From Streptomyces pyxinae (GTDB lineage Bacteria; Actinomycetota; Actinomycetes; Streptomycetales; Streptomycetaceae), in NCBI RefSeq assembly GCF_024756275.1, contig NZ_JANUGQ010000012.1, positions 1-64,000 of the forward strand: DNA of 64,000 nt, in the 5' to 3' direction. This document shows positions 17,701 through 25,571 of the stretch, piece after piece. Within the stretch, counting starts at the first letter, position 1; each line of letters opens with the position of its first letter. The position numbers and the translations under genes were made by a program. The notes beneath the pieces are model-generated. The model saw only the letters and a program-made list of their open reading frames with translations. It did not search any database and had not been told where the DNA came from.

Positions 17701-19272
17701 GGCGCCCTCGCCGGCGGAATCGGTGAACCTGCGCGCCGCGTCCTCGGGCGTGCGCGCGAAAACCGCGGTCCGGTACTCGTGGAGGCCGCGGCGCAGACAG
17801 GAGGTGTAGGCGATGTCGTAGAACTGGCCGGGGTCGGCTTCGGCCAGGCGGCCGGACATCCGTACCGCCGCCTCGGTCAGGGCCGCCGGGGTGCGTGCCG
17901 AGACCACGACGGGCAGCCCCTCCTCCGGCATCGTGTGCGCCGGGCCCGGAGCGGCGGGGTCGGCCGCGGCGACGATGACATGGGCGTTGGCGCCGCCGAA
18001 GCCGAAGGAGTTGACACCGACGACCGGCCGGCCCGTGGCGGGCAGGGCGTGGTTCTCGGTCGGCAGACGAAGGCCGAGTCCGGTGAAGTCGATGTCGGGG
18101 TGGGGCCTGTCGGCGTACCGGGAGGCCGGAGCCGAACCCTCCTTGAGGACGAGCAGCGCCTTGCACAGTCCGGCGATGCCGGAGGCGGGTTCCAGGTGGC
18201 CCACGTTGGTCTTGACCGAACCGATCGGCAGCTCTCCCGTGATGCGGCGCATCCCCAGGGCGCGACCGATCGCCCGGGCCTCCACGGGGTCCCCCACCGG
18301 GGTGCCGGTGCCGTGCGCCTCGAAGTAGACGAGTTCGTCGGGGTGGACCCCGAAGTCCGCGTAGACCTCGCGCAGCAGATCCTCCTGGGCCCGGGCGTCG
18401 GGCAGGGCGATGCCCAGCGTCCGGCCGTCGCAGTTGCTGGCGCTTCCGAGGATCACGCCGTGCACCCGGTCTCCGTCGGCCTGGGCGTCCGCCAGGAGCT
18501 TGAGCAGCACCATGCCACCGCCCTCGGCGCGTACGAACCCGTCGGCGTCGGCGGAGAACGAGGCGCAGACGCCACGGCGCGAGAGCATGGCCGCCTGTGA
18601 GAAACCCACGTAGAGAAACGGGCTGAGCAGGACGTTCACCCCACCGCAGAGCGCGGTCCTGCTGGTGCCGTCCCACAGTGTGCGGCAGGCGCGGTCCAGG
18701 GCGATGAGCGACGAGGAGCACGCCGTGTCCACCGCCATGCTCGGGCCGCGCAGGTCGAAGGCGTGGGAGAGGCGGTTGGCGGCGATCGAGGAGGCCGCGC
18801 CCGCGATCGTGTACGGGCCGATGGTCCGTGGCGCGACCATCTGGAGCGCGCCGTAGGAGGAGTCGGAGATGCCCACGTACACCGCGGTGTCCCGGCCGGC
18901 CAGGGATTCCGGGGAGATGGACGCGTCGTCGAACGCCTCCGCGGCGAGCTCCAGCAGCAGGCGGTGCTGGGGGTCCATATGAGCGGCTTCCTTCGGGGAG
19001 ATACCGAAGTAAGCGGCGTCGAAATCCTTGATGTTGTCGAGAAATCCACCGGCCGCGGTGTAGCTCTTGCCCGGCCGCGGCATGGCGGTGTCCACGAACA
19101 GTTCGGCGTCGAAGCGGTCCCTCGGCACCGAACCCACCAGGTCGCGCCCTTGCCAGACGGCCGTCCGCAGATCGTCCAGTCCTTCGATGCCGCCCGGCAG
19201 GCGGCAGGAGACCCCCACGATCGCGATCGGCATGACGGGGGGCCGGGACGCGCGTGGCCGGTGCTCGGACAT
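11701..19272 (-). CDS. Highly reducing type I PKS, KS-AT-DH-MT-ER-KR-ACP
   Basis: A 2523-residue single-module synthase. Domains: KS about 15-435 (active Cys185 in DTACSSS, His320 in EAHGTGT, His359 in VGHLEP); AT about 537-870 (Ser628 in GHSVGE; YAFH at 728-731, nearer malonyl- than methylmalonyl-type); DH about 895-1165 (His927 in HRVGGSVVMP, Asp1086); C-methyltransferase about 1340-1560 (LEVGSGTGG at 1386-1394); ER about 1785-2110 (HGGAGGVGL at 1932-1940); KR about 2130-2340 (GGTSGLG at 2137, Ser/Tyr2279/Asn2283); ACP about 2395-2480 (Ser2438 in YGIDSL). All catalytic residues look intact. This order is the classic fungal highly reducing PKS order, uncommon in bacteria, and suggests iterative use. 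There is no thioesterase, so release must be in trans; a reductase is encoded divergently. Confidence 0.96.
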   Translation of the reverse strand: MSEHRPRASRPPVMPIAIVGVSCRLPGGIEGLDDLRTAVWQGRDLVGSVPRDRFDAELFVDTAMPRPGKSYTAAGGFLDNIKDFDAAYFGISPKEAAHMDPQHRLLLELAAEAFDDASISPESLAGRDTAVYVGISDSSYGALQMVAPRTIGPYTIAGAASSIAANRLSHAFDLRGPSMAVDTACSSSLIALDRACRTLWDGTSRTALCGGVNVLLSPFLYVGFSQAAMLSRRGVCASFSADADGFVRAEGGGMVLLKLLADAQADGDRVHGVILGSASNCDGRTLGIALPDARAQEDLLREVYADFGVHPDELVYFEAHGTGTPVGDPVEARAIGRALGMRRITGELPIGSVKTNVGHLEPASGIAGLCKALLVLKEGSAPASRYADRPHPDIDFTGLGLRLPTENHALPATGRPVVGVNSFGFGGANAHVIVAAADPAAPGPAHTMPEEGLPVVVSARTPAALTEAAVRMSGRLAEADPGQFYDIAYTSCLRRGLHEYRTAVFARTPEDAARRFTDSAGEGASAPVAAVSDGRVAFVFAGNGSQWAGMAADLMATGTVFRETVAAVDAELAPLLGWSVTERLTSPVDTWRLEATEVAQPLLFAVQLGIMAVLRAQGVRPDMVVGHSVGEIAAACACGALTLPEAARLVTVRSRAQARAAGGGRMAAVGLSASEAAGELRSFEGRLEIAGVNSPRDVTVAGEAAALTELGEGLRERGVFFRDLGIDYAFHSRAMEPLRPSLLTGLADLAPGEASTSFYSTVTGAQADGPDLDAEYWWHNVRRPVLFMAAVEQMLEDGADVFVEIGPHPVLRTYLRRAAELRPRMKVAILPTLRRAADGPRCLTDARAALVAAGARTDWKRYFPHPGRAVGLPSYPWQREPHWGGGKERWTGAGEREHPLLGARTEAPLPTWTTAVEPALVPWLSGHRVGGSVVMPATAFIDMALSAGSSVSRAPAEVEYLDITKALVVPWEDASGVRVQTALDPEDGVLRISSGDTFANGTHARARVRALVREPRAAVDLDAWRQRCPHEIEPARFYASCAEAGLGYGSDFQVLRALRVGEDEALGHYSHDAPGDPYTVHPALLDGALQTGAALLLDRLDDGVSHLPATVRAVRAWRTPAPSGWFTVREVSRTPEEVCWDIAVVDPDGTVAVELEGCRLRRSAMVLRQAPGTTHTVLRAAPHPDTPSLPSPLPGPEDVVAACAQDIADLRAHWRDLGSEAVLPLLKERFLRAFAGVVARALPDATAAFTPETLSRAGFDPERYARLERRLVPALEEHGLAVREPGGGLRLTGEHGTTGPDAWRAIDTAPEFVTSLALVTHQEQRLENVLRGEEDPLGIVLDETTGKMLEQLYDTSPYCRFHNRLAQALVRDIVRRWPADRPLRVLEVGSGTGGLTAALLPLLPPDRTRYHFTDTSTYFLPRAEARFGGYDFVEYHTFDLDTDPAEQGFTAHSFDLVVAGNALHTARHLADALRAVAGLLTPGGHLLAVEPHTEDLLLPIFGTLDSLYTQYDTELRPDGALLPRHRWPEVLRSCGFARVAQTGDDRPPNREATSVMLAATPAVPARTDGADALVPAPGAATHHLVVTGAEDADALGTATVEALNGAGRTAAGPLRACATVPEWTESLRRAAPSSGTLAITLLTGGSDREDPAGTVGYMTRRLEALRTLTAACQELPESVRPELWMVMGPEAAPVATGEPEETPPVNAALWGAVRSLANEHPELSSRSISLTPTADTAGDARRIVRELLGPSAENEIVLTARGRFVPREQNRPTAVPAAPGQAFRLKADRPGLSYRLSWQEMALPVPGPGQVLVEVRAAALNYRDLMQVVGLLPQEVLGDTPSAAGWGLEASGVVVACGEGVHDLRPGDRVAGFAPDALASHTVADARGVWPVADELAMTHTEAATLPVACATVQYGLGTLARLRPGETVLVHGGAGGVGLAALRYAGARGGRVIATAGSAVKRDLLRALGVEHVLDSRRLDFADQIRRITGGRGVDVVLNSLAGEGMVRSLELLAPGGRFVEMGKRDLFENKPLLLRPFLNNIAFFGMDLTKVLADPGATRALLTETLDLVAGGTVRPLPHSVFPAARVTDAFQLIQHSRHIGKVVVAFDPLDEPPLVEPAHRAPDLDAEGTYLITGGTSGLGAATAGWLADRGARHVALVSRRGPGAPEAAAVLAGLRRRGVTATAHAADVTDAAAMRDLVDRIDAGGRPLRGVVHSAMHLDDDDFLSLSAERMAAVLAPKIAGATVLDALTRDRACDLFLMYSSFAAAAGNVKQVPYVAANYYLEALCRQRRQRGLPGLAVGWGAIGGTGFVQRNNLAASLASVGMDTMTPAQAFRMAETLLATGADAARAGRIAWDRVRAFFPTAASPRWSGLVPDAGDIALSRGELVRALDRMSRADGLVHLTEHLTVLLAGVLQMAPEDIHPHRRIEEYGIDSLMGAELLVKIHSRCGIEIPPMELLNNINSTTTDLARLVYVRLGVHADQYQEGPGAPPAPPRAAQDDSSLRLPHQPQSRPRETARH

Positions 19273-19567
19273 GGCTCGTGGCCTTTCTCGAATCGGACCG
19301 CGCCGAGCGGCCCGGACTGCCCGGGAGGCCGACTCGTTATTGCACGATTCCCCACCGGGACACGGCAGGCGGCGCCGAAGTCGGCGCGGGAATCAGGCAT
19401 TTCACGCTCACGGGTGATCGCGGCGGCGCTCCGTGTTTCCCCATCCTTTGGAGTGCAGGTCGCCGTGCCGCCGTTCCCGCTCGCCTCCGGACCGGACCGG
19501 GAGACCTACCATCGCGGTCTCCGCGCTCGTCCGCCCCATGACACACCACTTCAAGGAGCTGTGCCCC
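19273..19567. promoter_or_regulatory. Divergent promoter region between PKS and reductase/monooxygenase operon
   Basis: A 295-bp gap separating the minus-strand PKS start and the plus-strand SDR start. AAGGAG lies about nine bases before the SDR ATG at 19568. AAAGG precedes the PKS ATG on the other strand. No regulator is encoded nearby, and no clear inverted operator was seen. Sharing one divergent region suggests co-expression of the biosynthetic genes. Confidence 0.55.
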
Positions 19568-20733
19568 ATGTCCGTCCTGGTGACCGGCGCGACCGGCTTT
19601 CTCGGCTGCCGCCTTCTGCGCGAACTCCTGGCCGACGGCTCGGGGGAGGCGATCACCGTGCTGGGGCGGGGCACGGCGGCGGACCTCCGGGCGCGCGTCG
19701 AGGGCGTCGTCGGCCGGACGGCCGGGCCCGCGCTCCCCCGGCGGCCATGGACCGGGTGCGCTGCGTCAGCGGCGACCTGGACGAACCCGCCCTGGGCCTC
19801 TCCCCCCGGGACCGCGCCACGGCCCTCGACGGGCTCACCACGGTCTGGCACGGCGCCGCGCGCCTGGCCCTGGAGGGCGACCCGGCCCCCCTCCATGTCA
19901 CCAACGTGCTGGGGGTCCGCCGGGTCCTGGGACTGCTCGACGAGGCACCCGGCGCCCAACTGGCGCACATCAGCACCGCGTTCGTCGCGGGCCGGCGCGA
20001 CCACGGCCGGATCGCCGAGGAGGACCTCCGCGAGGCCGACGGCTTCATGACGTACTACGAGGAATCCAAGTACACCGCCGAGCGGCTGGTACGGGCGTGG
20101 GCGGGGGCGACCGGCCGTACCGCGACCGTGCTGCGGCCGAGCCTGCTGGTGGCGGACCGGAGCACGCCCGCCGGTCTTCCCGGCCAACCGCTCGACGTCC
20201 TCTCCAGGACCATCGACGACATGCTGCGTGCCAAGGCGGGCACCGCCAGGGTGGCCGACCGCCTGCTGGCCCGTACCCACCGCAGCGGTCACGTGCTGCG
20301 TCTGCGCCTCACCGGGGACCCCGACGCCACCATCAACATGCTGCAAGTGGACTACGCCGCACGTGCCATGGTGAGGGCGGTCCACGCGCGGGCCGGTTCG
20401 TCCGGTCTGCGCACCCTGCACGTGACCCACCCGGTGGACACCGGCCTCAAGGTCGCGTTCGCGGCCCTGGCATCCCGTTACCCCGGGCTCCGGCTCACCC
20501 TGGAGCCGTCCGTCCCCGACCCCAACCGCTACGAGGCCGCGATCCAGCAGCACATCGCGCCGCTGCTGCGGTTCGCCACGCACCGCCGCACCTACGACCG
20601 CGCCAACCTGCTGTCGCTCGTCGGTGATCTCCCGGGGCCGGAACCGATCGACCAGGACTACCTGACGCGCACGTTCGCCTATGAGGCCGTGAGAGAGCGG
20701 CTTCCCTCGCTCGCGGCACAGCCGGCCGGATGA
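19568..20733 (+). CDS. Extended SDR, thioester-reductase-like; reading frame broken near 19735
   Basis: The product starts MSVLVTGATGFLGCRLLREL (GxxGxxG at residues 7-13) and resembles NAD_binding_4/fatty acyl reductase domains, with active-site YxxxK in YYEESKYTAE. The N-terminal part is read in one frame to about 19740, and the rest (from RVRCVSGDLDEPALG onward) in the frame one base back. Adding one C to the C5 run at 19735-19739 restores a smooth protein of about 388 residues. It is therefore either a sequencing error or a recent mutation. As a stand-alone reductase it could release the polyketide from the PKS ACP as an aldehyde or alcohol. It is coupled to the monooxygenase gene by ATGA. 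Confidence 0.8.
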
Positions 20734-22325
20734 GCACCGGAACCGGCGCTCCGGGCGCCCCCGGCTCCGGCGCCACGGGCCCGCCGGACGGCCCCAAGCC
20801 ACCACGGTCCGTCCCGGCGGCCCCGTCCGGGCCCGGGGCCGGTCGGCCGCCCGGCGGGGATCACCAGGTGCTGATCGTCGGCGCGGGCCTGGCCGGACTC
20901 GGTGCCGCCATCCGTCTCCAACAGGCCGGAATCCGGGACTTCGTCGTCCTGGAACGATCCGACGACATCGGCGGCACCTGGCGTGACAACCGCTATCCGG
21001 GCGCCGCCTGTGACGTGCCCGGACTCCTGTACGCCTACTCCTTCGGCCCCGCCCCGCGGTGGAGTTCGACGCCACCGGCCGCCGAGGAGATCCTTCATCA
21101 TCTGCGGGAGTGCGCGGACGGACTCCGGCTCGGTGCGCGTCTCCGCCTGAACTGCGAAGTGCTGGAGGCCCGCTGGAGTGACGAGGTGGGACTCTGGTAC
21201 GTCCAGGCGTCCGGCTTCCGGTGTCGCGCCCGGCATCTGATCGTCGCCACCGGATTCCTCGACCGCCCCCACGTCCCGGGCATCCCCGGTCTCGACACCT
21301 TCGGCGGCGACGCCTTCCACACCTCGCGCTGGGTCGGCGGCTGGGACCCGGCGGGGAAACATGTCGCGGTCATCGGGACCGGAGCCTCGGCCGTCCAGTG
21401 CGTTCCCCCGCTCGCGGCGCGGGCCGCGTCGCTCACCGTCTACCAGCGCACCCCTCCCTGGGTGCTGCCCCGCCTGGGGCGCCGGGTGCGGCCGGCCGAG
21501 GCCGCCCTGTACCGGCGGTTCCCCCGGCTGCGCCGGCTGGCCAGGACGGCCGTCTACTGGTATCGCGAGAGCTGGGTGCTCGGCTTCACTGGACCGCTCC
21601 GGCGGATCCTCGGCCCCGGGCTGGAAGCCCTCGCGCACCTCCACCGCCGCCGTCAGGTGGCCGACCGGGCCCTGCGCCGTCGTCTGACACCGGACTACCG
21701 CTTCGGCTGCAAGCGCGTGGTGCTGTCCAACGACTACTACCCCGCGCTCCAGCGGTCCGGCGTCGAACTGGTCACCGATCCCGTCGACCACATCACCGCG
21801 GGAGCGATCGTCACCCGCGACGGCAGCACCCGGGCGGCCGATCTGATCGTCTTCGGCACGGGGTTCACGGCCGGCCGGCCGGCCGTCGCGGAGCGGATCA
21901 CCGGCCGTGCCGGCCGGCGCCTGGCGGAGACCTGGCGTCCCGGGATGTCGGCACACCACAACGTCATGGTGGCCGGCTTCCCCAACCTGTTCCTGCTGCT
22001 CGGCCCCAACAGCGGCCTCGGGCACTCCTCGTTGACGCTGATGCTGGAGGCCCAGCTCGGCTATGTGACGAGCTGCCTGGCGCACCTCGAACGTCACGGC
22101 CTCGCCGAGGTCGAGGTGCTGCCCGGTACCCAGCACGCCCATGCCGACCGGGTCCGCCGGCGCATGCGGCACACCGTCTGGGAGTCCGGCGGCTGCGACA
22201 GCTGGTACCTGGACGGCGAACACGGCCACAACACGGCCCTGTGGCCGGGCTCGGTGGCGAGTTACCGGGCCCGGACACGGAGCTTCCGCGCGGACGGGCA
22301 CCGCGTACGGCCCCTGGACACCTGA
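20730..22325 (+). CDS. Baeyer-Villiger-type flavin monooxygenase
   Basis: A 531-residue FAD/NADPH enzyme. After a 45-residue Pro/Gly-rich leader come the FAD site VLIVGAGLAGLG, the GGTWRDNRYPGAACD segment, the Baeyer-Villiger fingerprint FGGDAFHTSRW (FxGxxxHxxxW), and the NADPH Rossmann motif VAVIGTGASAVQ. This fingerprint separates BVMOs from N-hydroxylases and ordinary flavin monooxygenases. Expected reaction: insertion of oxygen next to a ketone or aldehyde to give an ester or lactone. Its start overlaps the SDR stop (ATGA), so it very likely acts on the product of the neighbouring PKS. Confidence 0.92.
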   Translation: MSTGTGAPGAPGSGATGPPDGPKPPRSVPAAPSGPGAGRPPGGDHQVLIVGAGLAGLGAAIRLQQAGIRDFVVLERSDDIGGTWRDNRYPGAACDVPGLLYAYSFGPAPRWSSTPPAAEEILHHLRECADGLRLGARLRLNCEVLEARWSDEVGLWYVQASGFRCRARHLIVATGFLDRPHVPGIPGLDTFGGDAFHTSRWVGGWDPAGKHVAVIGTGASAVQCVPPLAARAASLTVYQRTPPWVLPRLGRRVRPAEAALYRRFPRLRRLARTAVYWYRESWVLGFTGPLRRILGPGLEALAHLHRRRQVADRALRRRLTPDYRFGCKRVVLSNDYYPALQRSGVELVTDPVDHITAGAIVTRDGSTRAADLIVFGTGFTAGRPAVAERITGRAGRRLAETWRPGMSAHHNVMVAGFPNLFLLLGPNSGLGHSSLTLMLEAQLGYVTSCLAHLERHGLAEVEVLPGTQHAHADRVRRRMRHTVWESGGCDSWYLDGEHGHNTALWPGSVASYRARTRSFRADGHRVRPLDT

Positions 22326-22398
22326 GCGCCGGGAGCGCCCCGGAGCGGGCATCGGCGCCCTGGCTCCTGAGCGGCCCGGGAGCGGCCGGCGCCCTGGC

Positions 22399-23007
22399 TC
22401 AGGACGTGAAGCGGACCGATCCGCGGCCGGTGAGGCTCCGCAGCCCGGACTTGGCGCACCGGGTGACGTCACTGGTGGGGGTGGCGCTGCCGGAGACCCG
22501 GGCGCCGGAGAGCGTGCCCCGGACGACCTCGCCGGTCAGCAGGGCGTCACCCGGGTTGCGGCTGGTCAGCTTGGAACCGGACGGCCGGACGGTGGAGGTG
22601 CCGATCCGGCGCCCGTTCCCGTCGTACCACCTGACGGACATCTCCCCGCTGATACCGCTCGTCTCGGAGCAACTGGCGCGCCCCGAACCACGGAGGGTGG
22701 CCATGCCGCTGCGCACGCGCCGGTGCGTACCGTCGGGCGAGGAACAGCCGGTGAAGGACAGCTCGCCCGCGAGCTTGACGGTGCGCGGGGTGAGGCCCAG
22801 CGCGGGACTGAGCGTGATCGGGTGTCCGGCGGGCGTGGCGGCCCGGCAGGCGAGGCTGCGGCCTCCGGCCTGGGCGCGCGGGGCGGCGGCACCGCCGGCG
22901 GTCGTCGTCGCGGCCAGGAGGGTGGCGGTGACGAGCACGGCCACCGCGGCGGACCGGGCGGTCCACGAGGAGAACGGCGCGCGGGAGGTACGAGGAGAGA
23001 CGGCCAT
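22399..23007 (-). CDS. Secreted protein of unknown function
   Basis: A 202-residue protein with an N-terminal signal peptide (VAVLVTATLLAATTTAGG) and a cleavage region near residues 40-48. The mature part is Ser/Gly/Thr-rich with four Cys (SLACRAA, FTGCSSP, ASCSETS, VTRCAKS), so two disulfides are possible. No family is recognised. It lies 85 bp downstream of the MMPL gene on the same strand and could be co-transcribed with it. Confidence 0.75.
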   Translation of the reverse strand: MAVSPRTSRAPFSSWTARSAAVAVLVTATLLAATTTAGGAAAPRAQAGGRSLACRAATPAGHPITLSPALGLTPRTVKLAGELSFTGCSSPDGTHRRVRSGMATLRGSGRASCSETSGISGEMSVRWYDGNGRRIGTSTVRPSGSKLTSRNPGDALLTGEVVRGTLSGARVSGSATPTSDVTRCAKSGLRSLTGRGSVRFTS

Positions 23008-23091
23008 GAGGTTCCTTTCCAGGGACGGACGAAGCGGTGTTCGGCGGGCGGCGGAGCGGTGGCCGGCGGGCGGCGGGCGGCGGAGCGGTGA

Positions 23092-25389
23092 TCAGGGAGC
23101 AGCGGTACGGTCGCGGACCCCGGTCGCGGGTGCGCGCTCGCGGGGGGCCGGTACGCCGGTGCCCCGAGGGGAGACCGGGGGCAGGACCCGCGCCAGTGGA
23201 GGCGGCAGCCACCAGTTGCGGTGGCCCAGCAGACGCATGAGCGAGGGGACCAGCACCATACGGACGACGGTGGCGTCCAGGAAGACGGCGACGGCGACGG
23301 CGAAGCCCTCCTGTCGCAACTCGCTGCGGCCGCTGGCCATCAGGCCCAGGAAGACGACGGACATGACGGCTGCCGCCAGGGTGACCGGCCGGGCCGTGTG
23401 CCGCAGTCCGTGGGCGACCGCGGCACGGTTGTCCCCGCCGGAGCGGTAGTGCTCGGCGATGCGATGGACCAGGAAGACCTCGTAGTCCATGGACAGGCCG
23501 AAGACAATGGTCACCGCCAACAGGGGGACGATGACGTTGACTTCGCCGTTTCCTCCCAGGTGCCCGGCGGTGAGCCCGAGCAGCCCCAGGGCGGCCCCCA
23601 CGGTCAGCAGGTTCATCGCGATGGCCTTGAGCGGGATCAGCAGACTCCGGAAGAGGACCAGCAGCAGGAGGAAGGTGCCCGCCAGGACGATGGCGGCGAC
23701 CCGCCACACGGCGGCGACCACGCTGCTCCTGAGGTCTGTCAGCGTGGCGGCGGGACCGCCGGTCAGCACCGGCTGCCGGTCCGGCAGCAGACCGGGGGCG
23801 GCGGCGCGGATGTGCCGTGCCAGAGCGGCTGCCGTGGCGCTGTCGGCGGGGAAGCGCTCCCCCACTTCCACGAGGGTGAGGTCCTTCCCGTTGTCCATGG
23901 CGGTGACCAGGGCGACCCGGGGGTCCGCCCGCAGGGCGTCCAGCAGGGCCTCCGTGTCGACCGGGCCGTCCTCCGGCGGGTGCGGCAGGGCGATCAGGGT
24001 GACGCCGGCGATGCCGTCCGCCTCCATCCGGGCCAGGCCCCGGCCGGTGTCGCTCGCGGCGACGCTGCCCCGGTCCACATGCATGCCGAGGCGCAGGCCG
24101 GCGACCGGCGCCGTGGCCAGCAGCAGCGCCGTCGTGACACCGAGCAGGTACGGCCACGGGCGCCGCATCAGGTGGTGGGCCCAGCGCACCCAGAGGGACC
24201 CGGCCCCCCGGCTCGTCCGGCGGCGCAGCGAACCGGCGTCCAGCCAGGGGTCGAGGCGCGGCAGGACGGCGGGCAACAAGGTGAGTGCCCCGGCCAGTGT
24301 CACCAGGGTGGTGATCAGGGCGGTGAGGCCGATACCGCGCGCCACCGGCACGGGAACCGTCAGCAGTGCCGAAGCGGTGACGAGGACGGCCGCGCCGCAC
24401 CAGAGGACCGAACGGCCCGCGGTGGCCATCGCCCGGGCCATCGCCTCCCCGGGCGGCTCCCCGCGCTCCCGGGACTGCCGGTACCGCATGAGGATCAGCA
24501 GCGCGTAGTCCAGCCCGAGCCCCAGCCCGACCGTGGTGGCCACCGCGAGCATGACGGTGTCGACGGGCCGTACCGGCCCGAGCACCGCCAGTGTTCCCAC
24601 GCTCACCGCGATGCCGGCCCCGGCCACCAGCAGGGGCACCAGCGCCGCGCCGAGTGAGCCCATGCCGACCGCGAGCACCAGGGCCGCCACCGGTACCGTG
24701 AAGCATTCGATCGTCCGCAGTTCACGCAGGTCCGAACGGGCCAGCTCGGTGAAGACGGGCGTCACTCCGGTCAGCGAGACCGTCACGCGCCCCCGTGAGG
24801 CCGACTCGGCCGCGTGCCGGGCCGCGTCGGCCACCCGGGGCAACGCCGCTTGACGCTCTCCCTGACCGCCCGGCATGCCCAGGAGCAGGTAGGCGTGACG
24901 AGAGCCCGGGCGTGTCTCCCCGGGGAGCGGTACGACCTCCCCCGCTCCGGGCTCCTCGTCCAGTTCCCGGACCGTCGCCGCCATCGCCCGCTGGTACGCC
25001 TCGTCCTCCACCCGCAGGGACGACGAGGTGAAGGCCAGCATCATCTGCTCGGTCCCCAGCCCCGGCATCCCACGGGCCACCAGGGCGGCGGCCCGCTGGG
25101 ATTCGGAGCCGGGGACGGTCAGGGCGGGGGCACCGAAACTCTCCGGCCGCATGAACGCGAACGCGCACGACGCCACCACCAGAGCGGCCCACAACGCCAT
25201 GATCAGCCGGCCCCGGCCCACCGCTGTGCGGGTGAGCCGGTCCGTCGCGCCGTCCCACCGGGACCCGCTGAACTTCTCGGCGGAGACCCCCGCCGGGCCA
25301 TCGGCCACCAGTTCCTGCCTTTCGGCTCCTGGGAATCGACGGCCTCGGCGAAACCACCGGCACACCGTCCATCCTCTCCGCATGAACAC
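23092..25389 (-). CDS. MMPL-family RND transporter
   Basis: A 765-residue export pump with two repeats of one membrane helix, a large external domain and a five-helix bundle. The MMPL hallmarks are GLGLGLDYALLILMRYRQ in the first bundle and IVFGLSMDYEVFLVHRIAEH in the second, each with the Asp-Tyr pair used for proton coupling. By family, such pumps in actinobacteria export lipids or polyketide-like molecules. Its place beside the PKS/BVMO genes makes it a candidate exporter of their product. The start is uncertain: GTG at 25389, with a later GTG at 25308 also fitting. Confidence 0.93.
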   Translation of the reverse strand: MFMRRGWTVCRWFRRGRRFPGAERQELVADGPAGVSAEKFSGSRWDGATDRLTRTAVGRGRLIMALWAALVVASCAFAFMRPESFGAPALTVPGSESQRAAALVARGMPGLGTEQMMLAFTSSSLRVEDEAYQRAMAATVRELDEEPGAGEVVPLPGETRPGSRHAYLLLGMPGGQGERQAALPRVADAARHAAESASRGRVTVSLTGVTPVFTELARSDLRELRTIECFTVPVAALVLAVGMGSLGAALVPLLVAGAGIAVSVGTLAVLGPVRPVDTVMLAVATTVGLGLGLDYALLILMRYRQSRERGEPPGEAMARAMATAGRSVLWCGAAVLVTASALLTVPVPVARGIGLTALITTLVTLAGALTLLPAVLPRLDPWLDAGSLRRRTSRGAGSLWVRWAHHLMRRPWPYLLGVTTALLLATAPVAGLRLGMHVDRGSVAASDTGRGLARMEADGIAGVTLIALPHPPEDGPVDTEALLDALRADPRVALVTAMDNGKDLTLVEVGERFPADSATAAALARHIRAAAPGLLPDRQPVLTGGPAATLTDLRSSVVAAVWRVAAIVLAGTFLLLLVLFRSLLIPLKAIAMNLLTVGAALGLLGLTAGHLGGNGEVNVIVPLLAVTIVFGLSMDYEVFLVHRIAEHYRSGGDNRAAVAHGLRHTARPVTLAAAVMSVVFLGLMASGRSELRQEGFAVAVAVFLDATVVRMVLVPSLMRLLGHRNWWLPPPLARVLPPVSPRGTGVPAPRERAPATGVRDRTAAP

Positions 25390-25571
25390 GAAGAGTCATG
25401 ATGCGAGTGCATGAAGCTACCATGGCCGGTGGCGCTCTCCCGCCCGGCCCGCCCGACCGCCTCGCGTCGTCCGGCGATTCGCGCGGCACGGGCCGCCCGA
25501 CGGCTCACGTCGTCCGACAGCTCACGTCGTCCGACAGCCCGCGCGGCGCGGGGCGCGCCGCGCCCGGGCCG

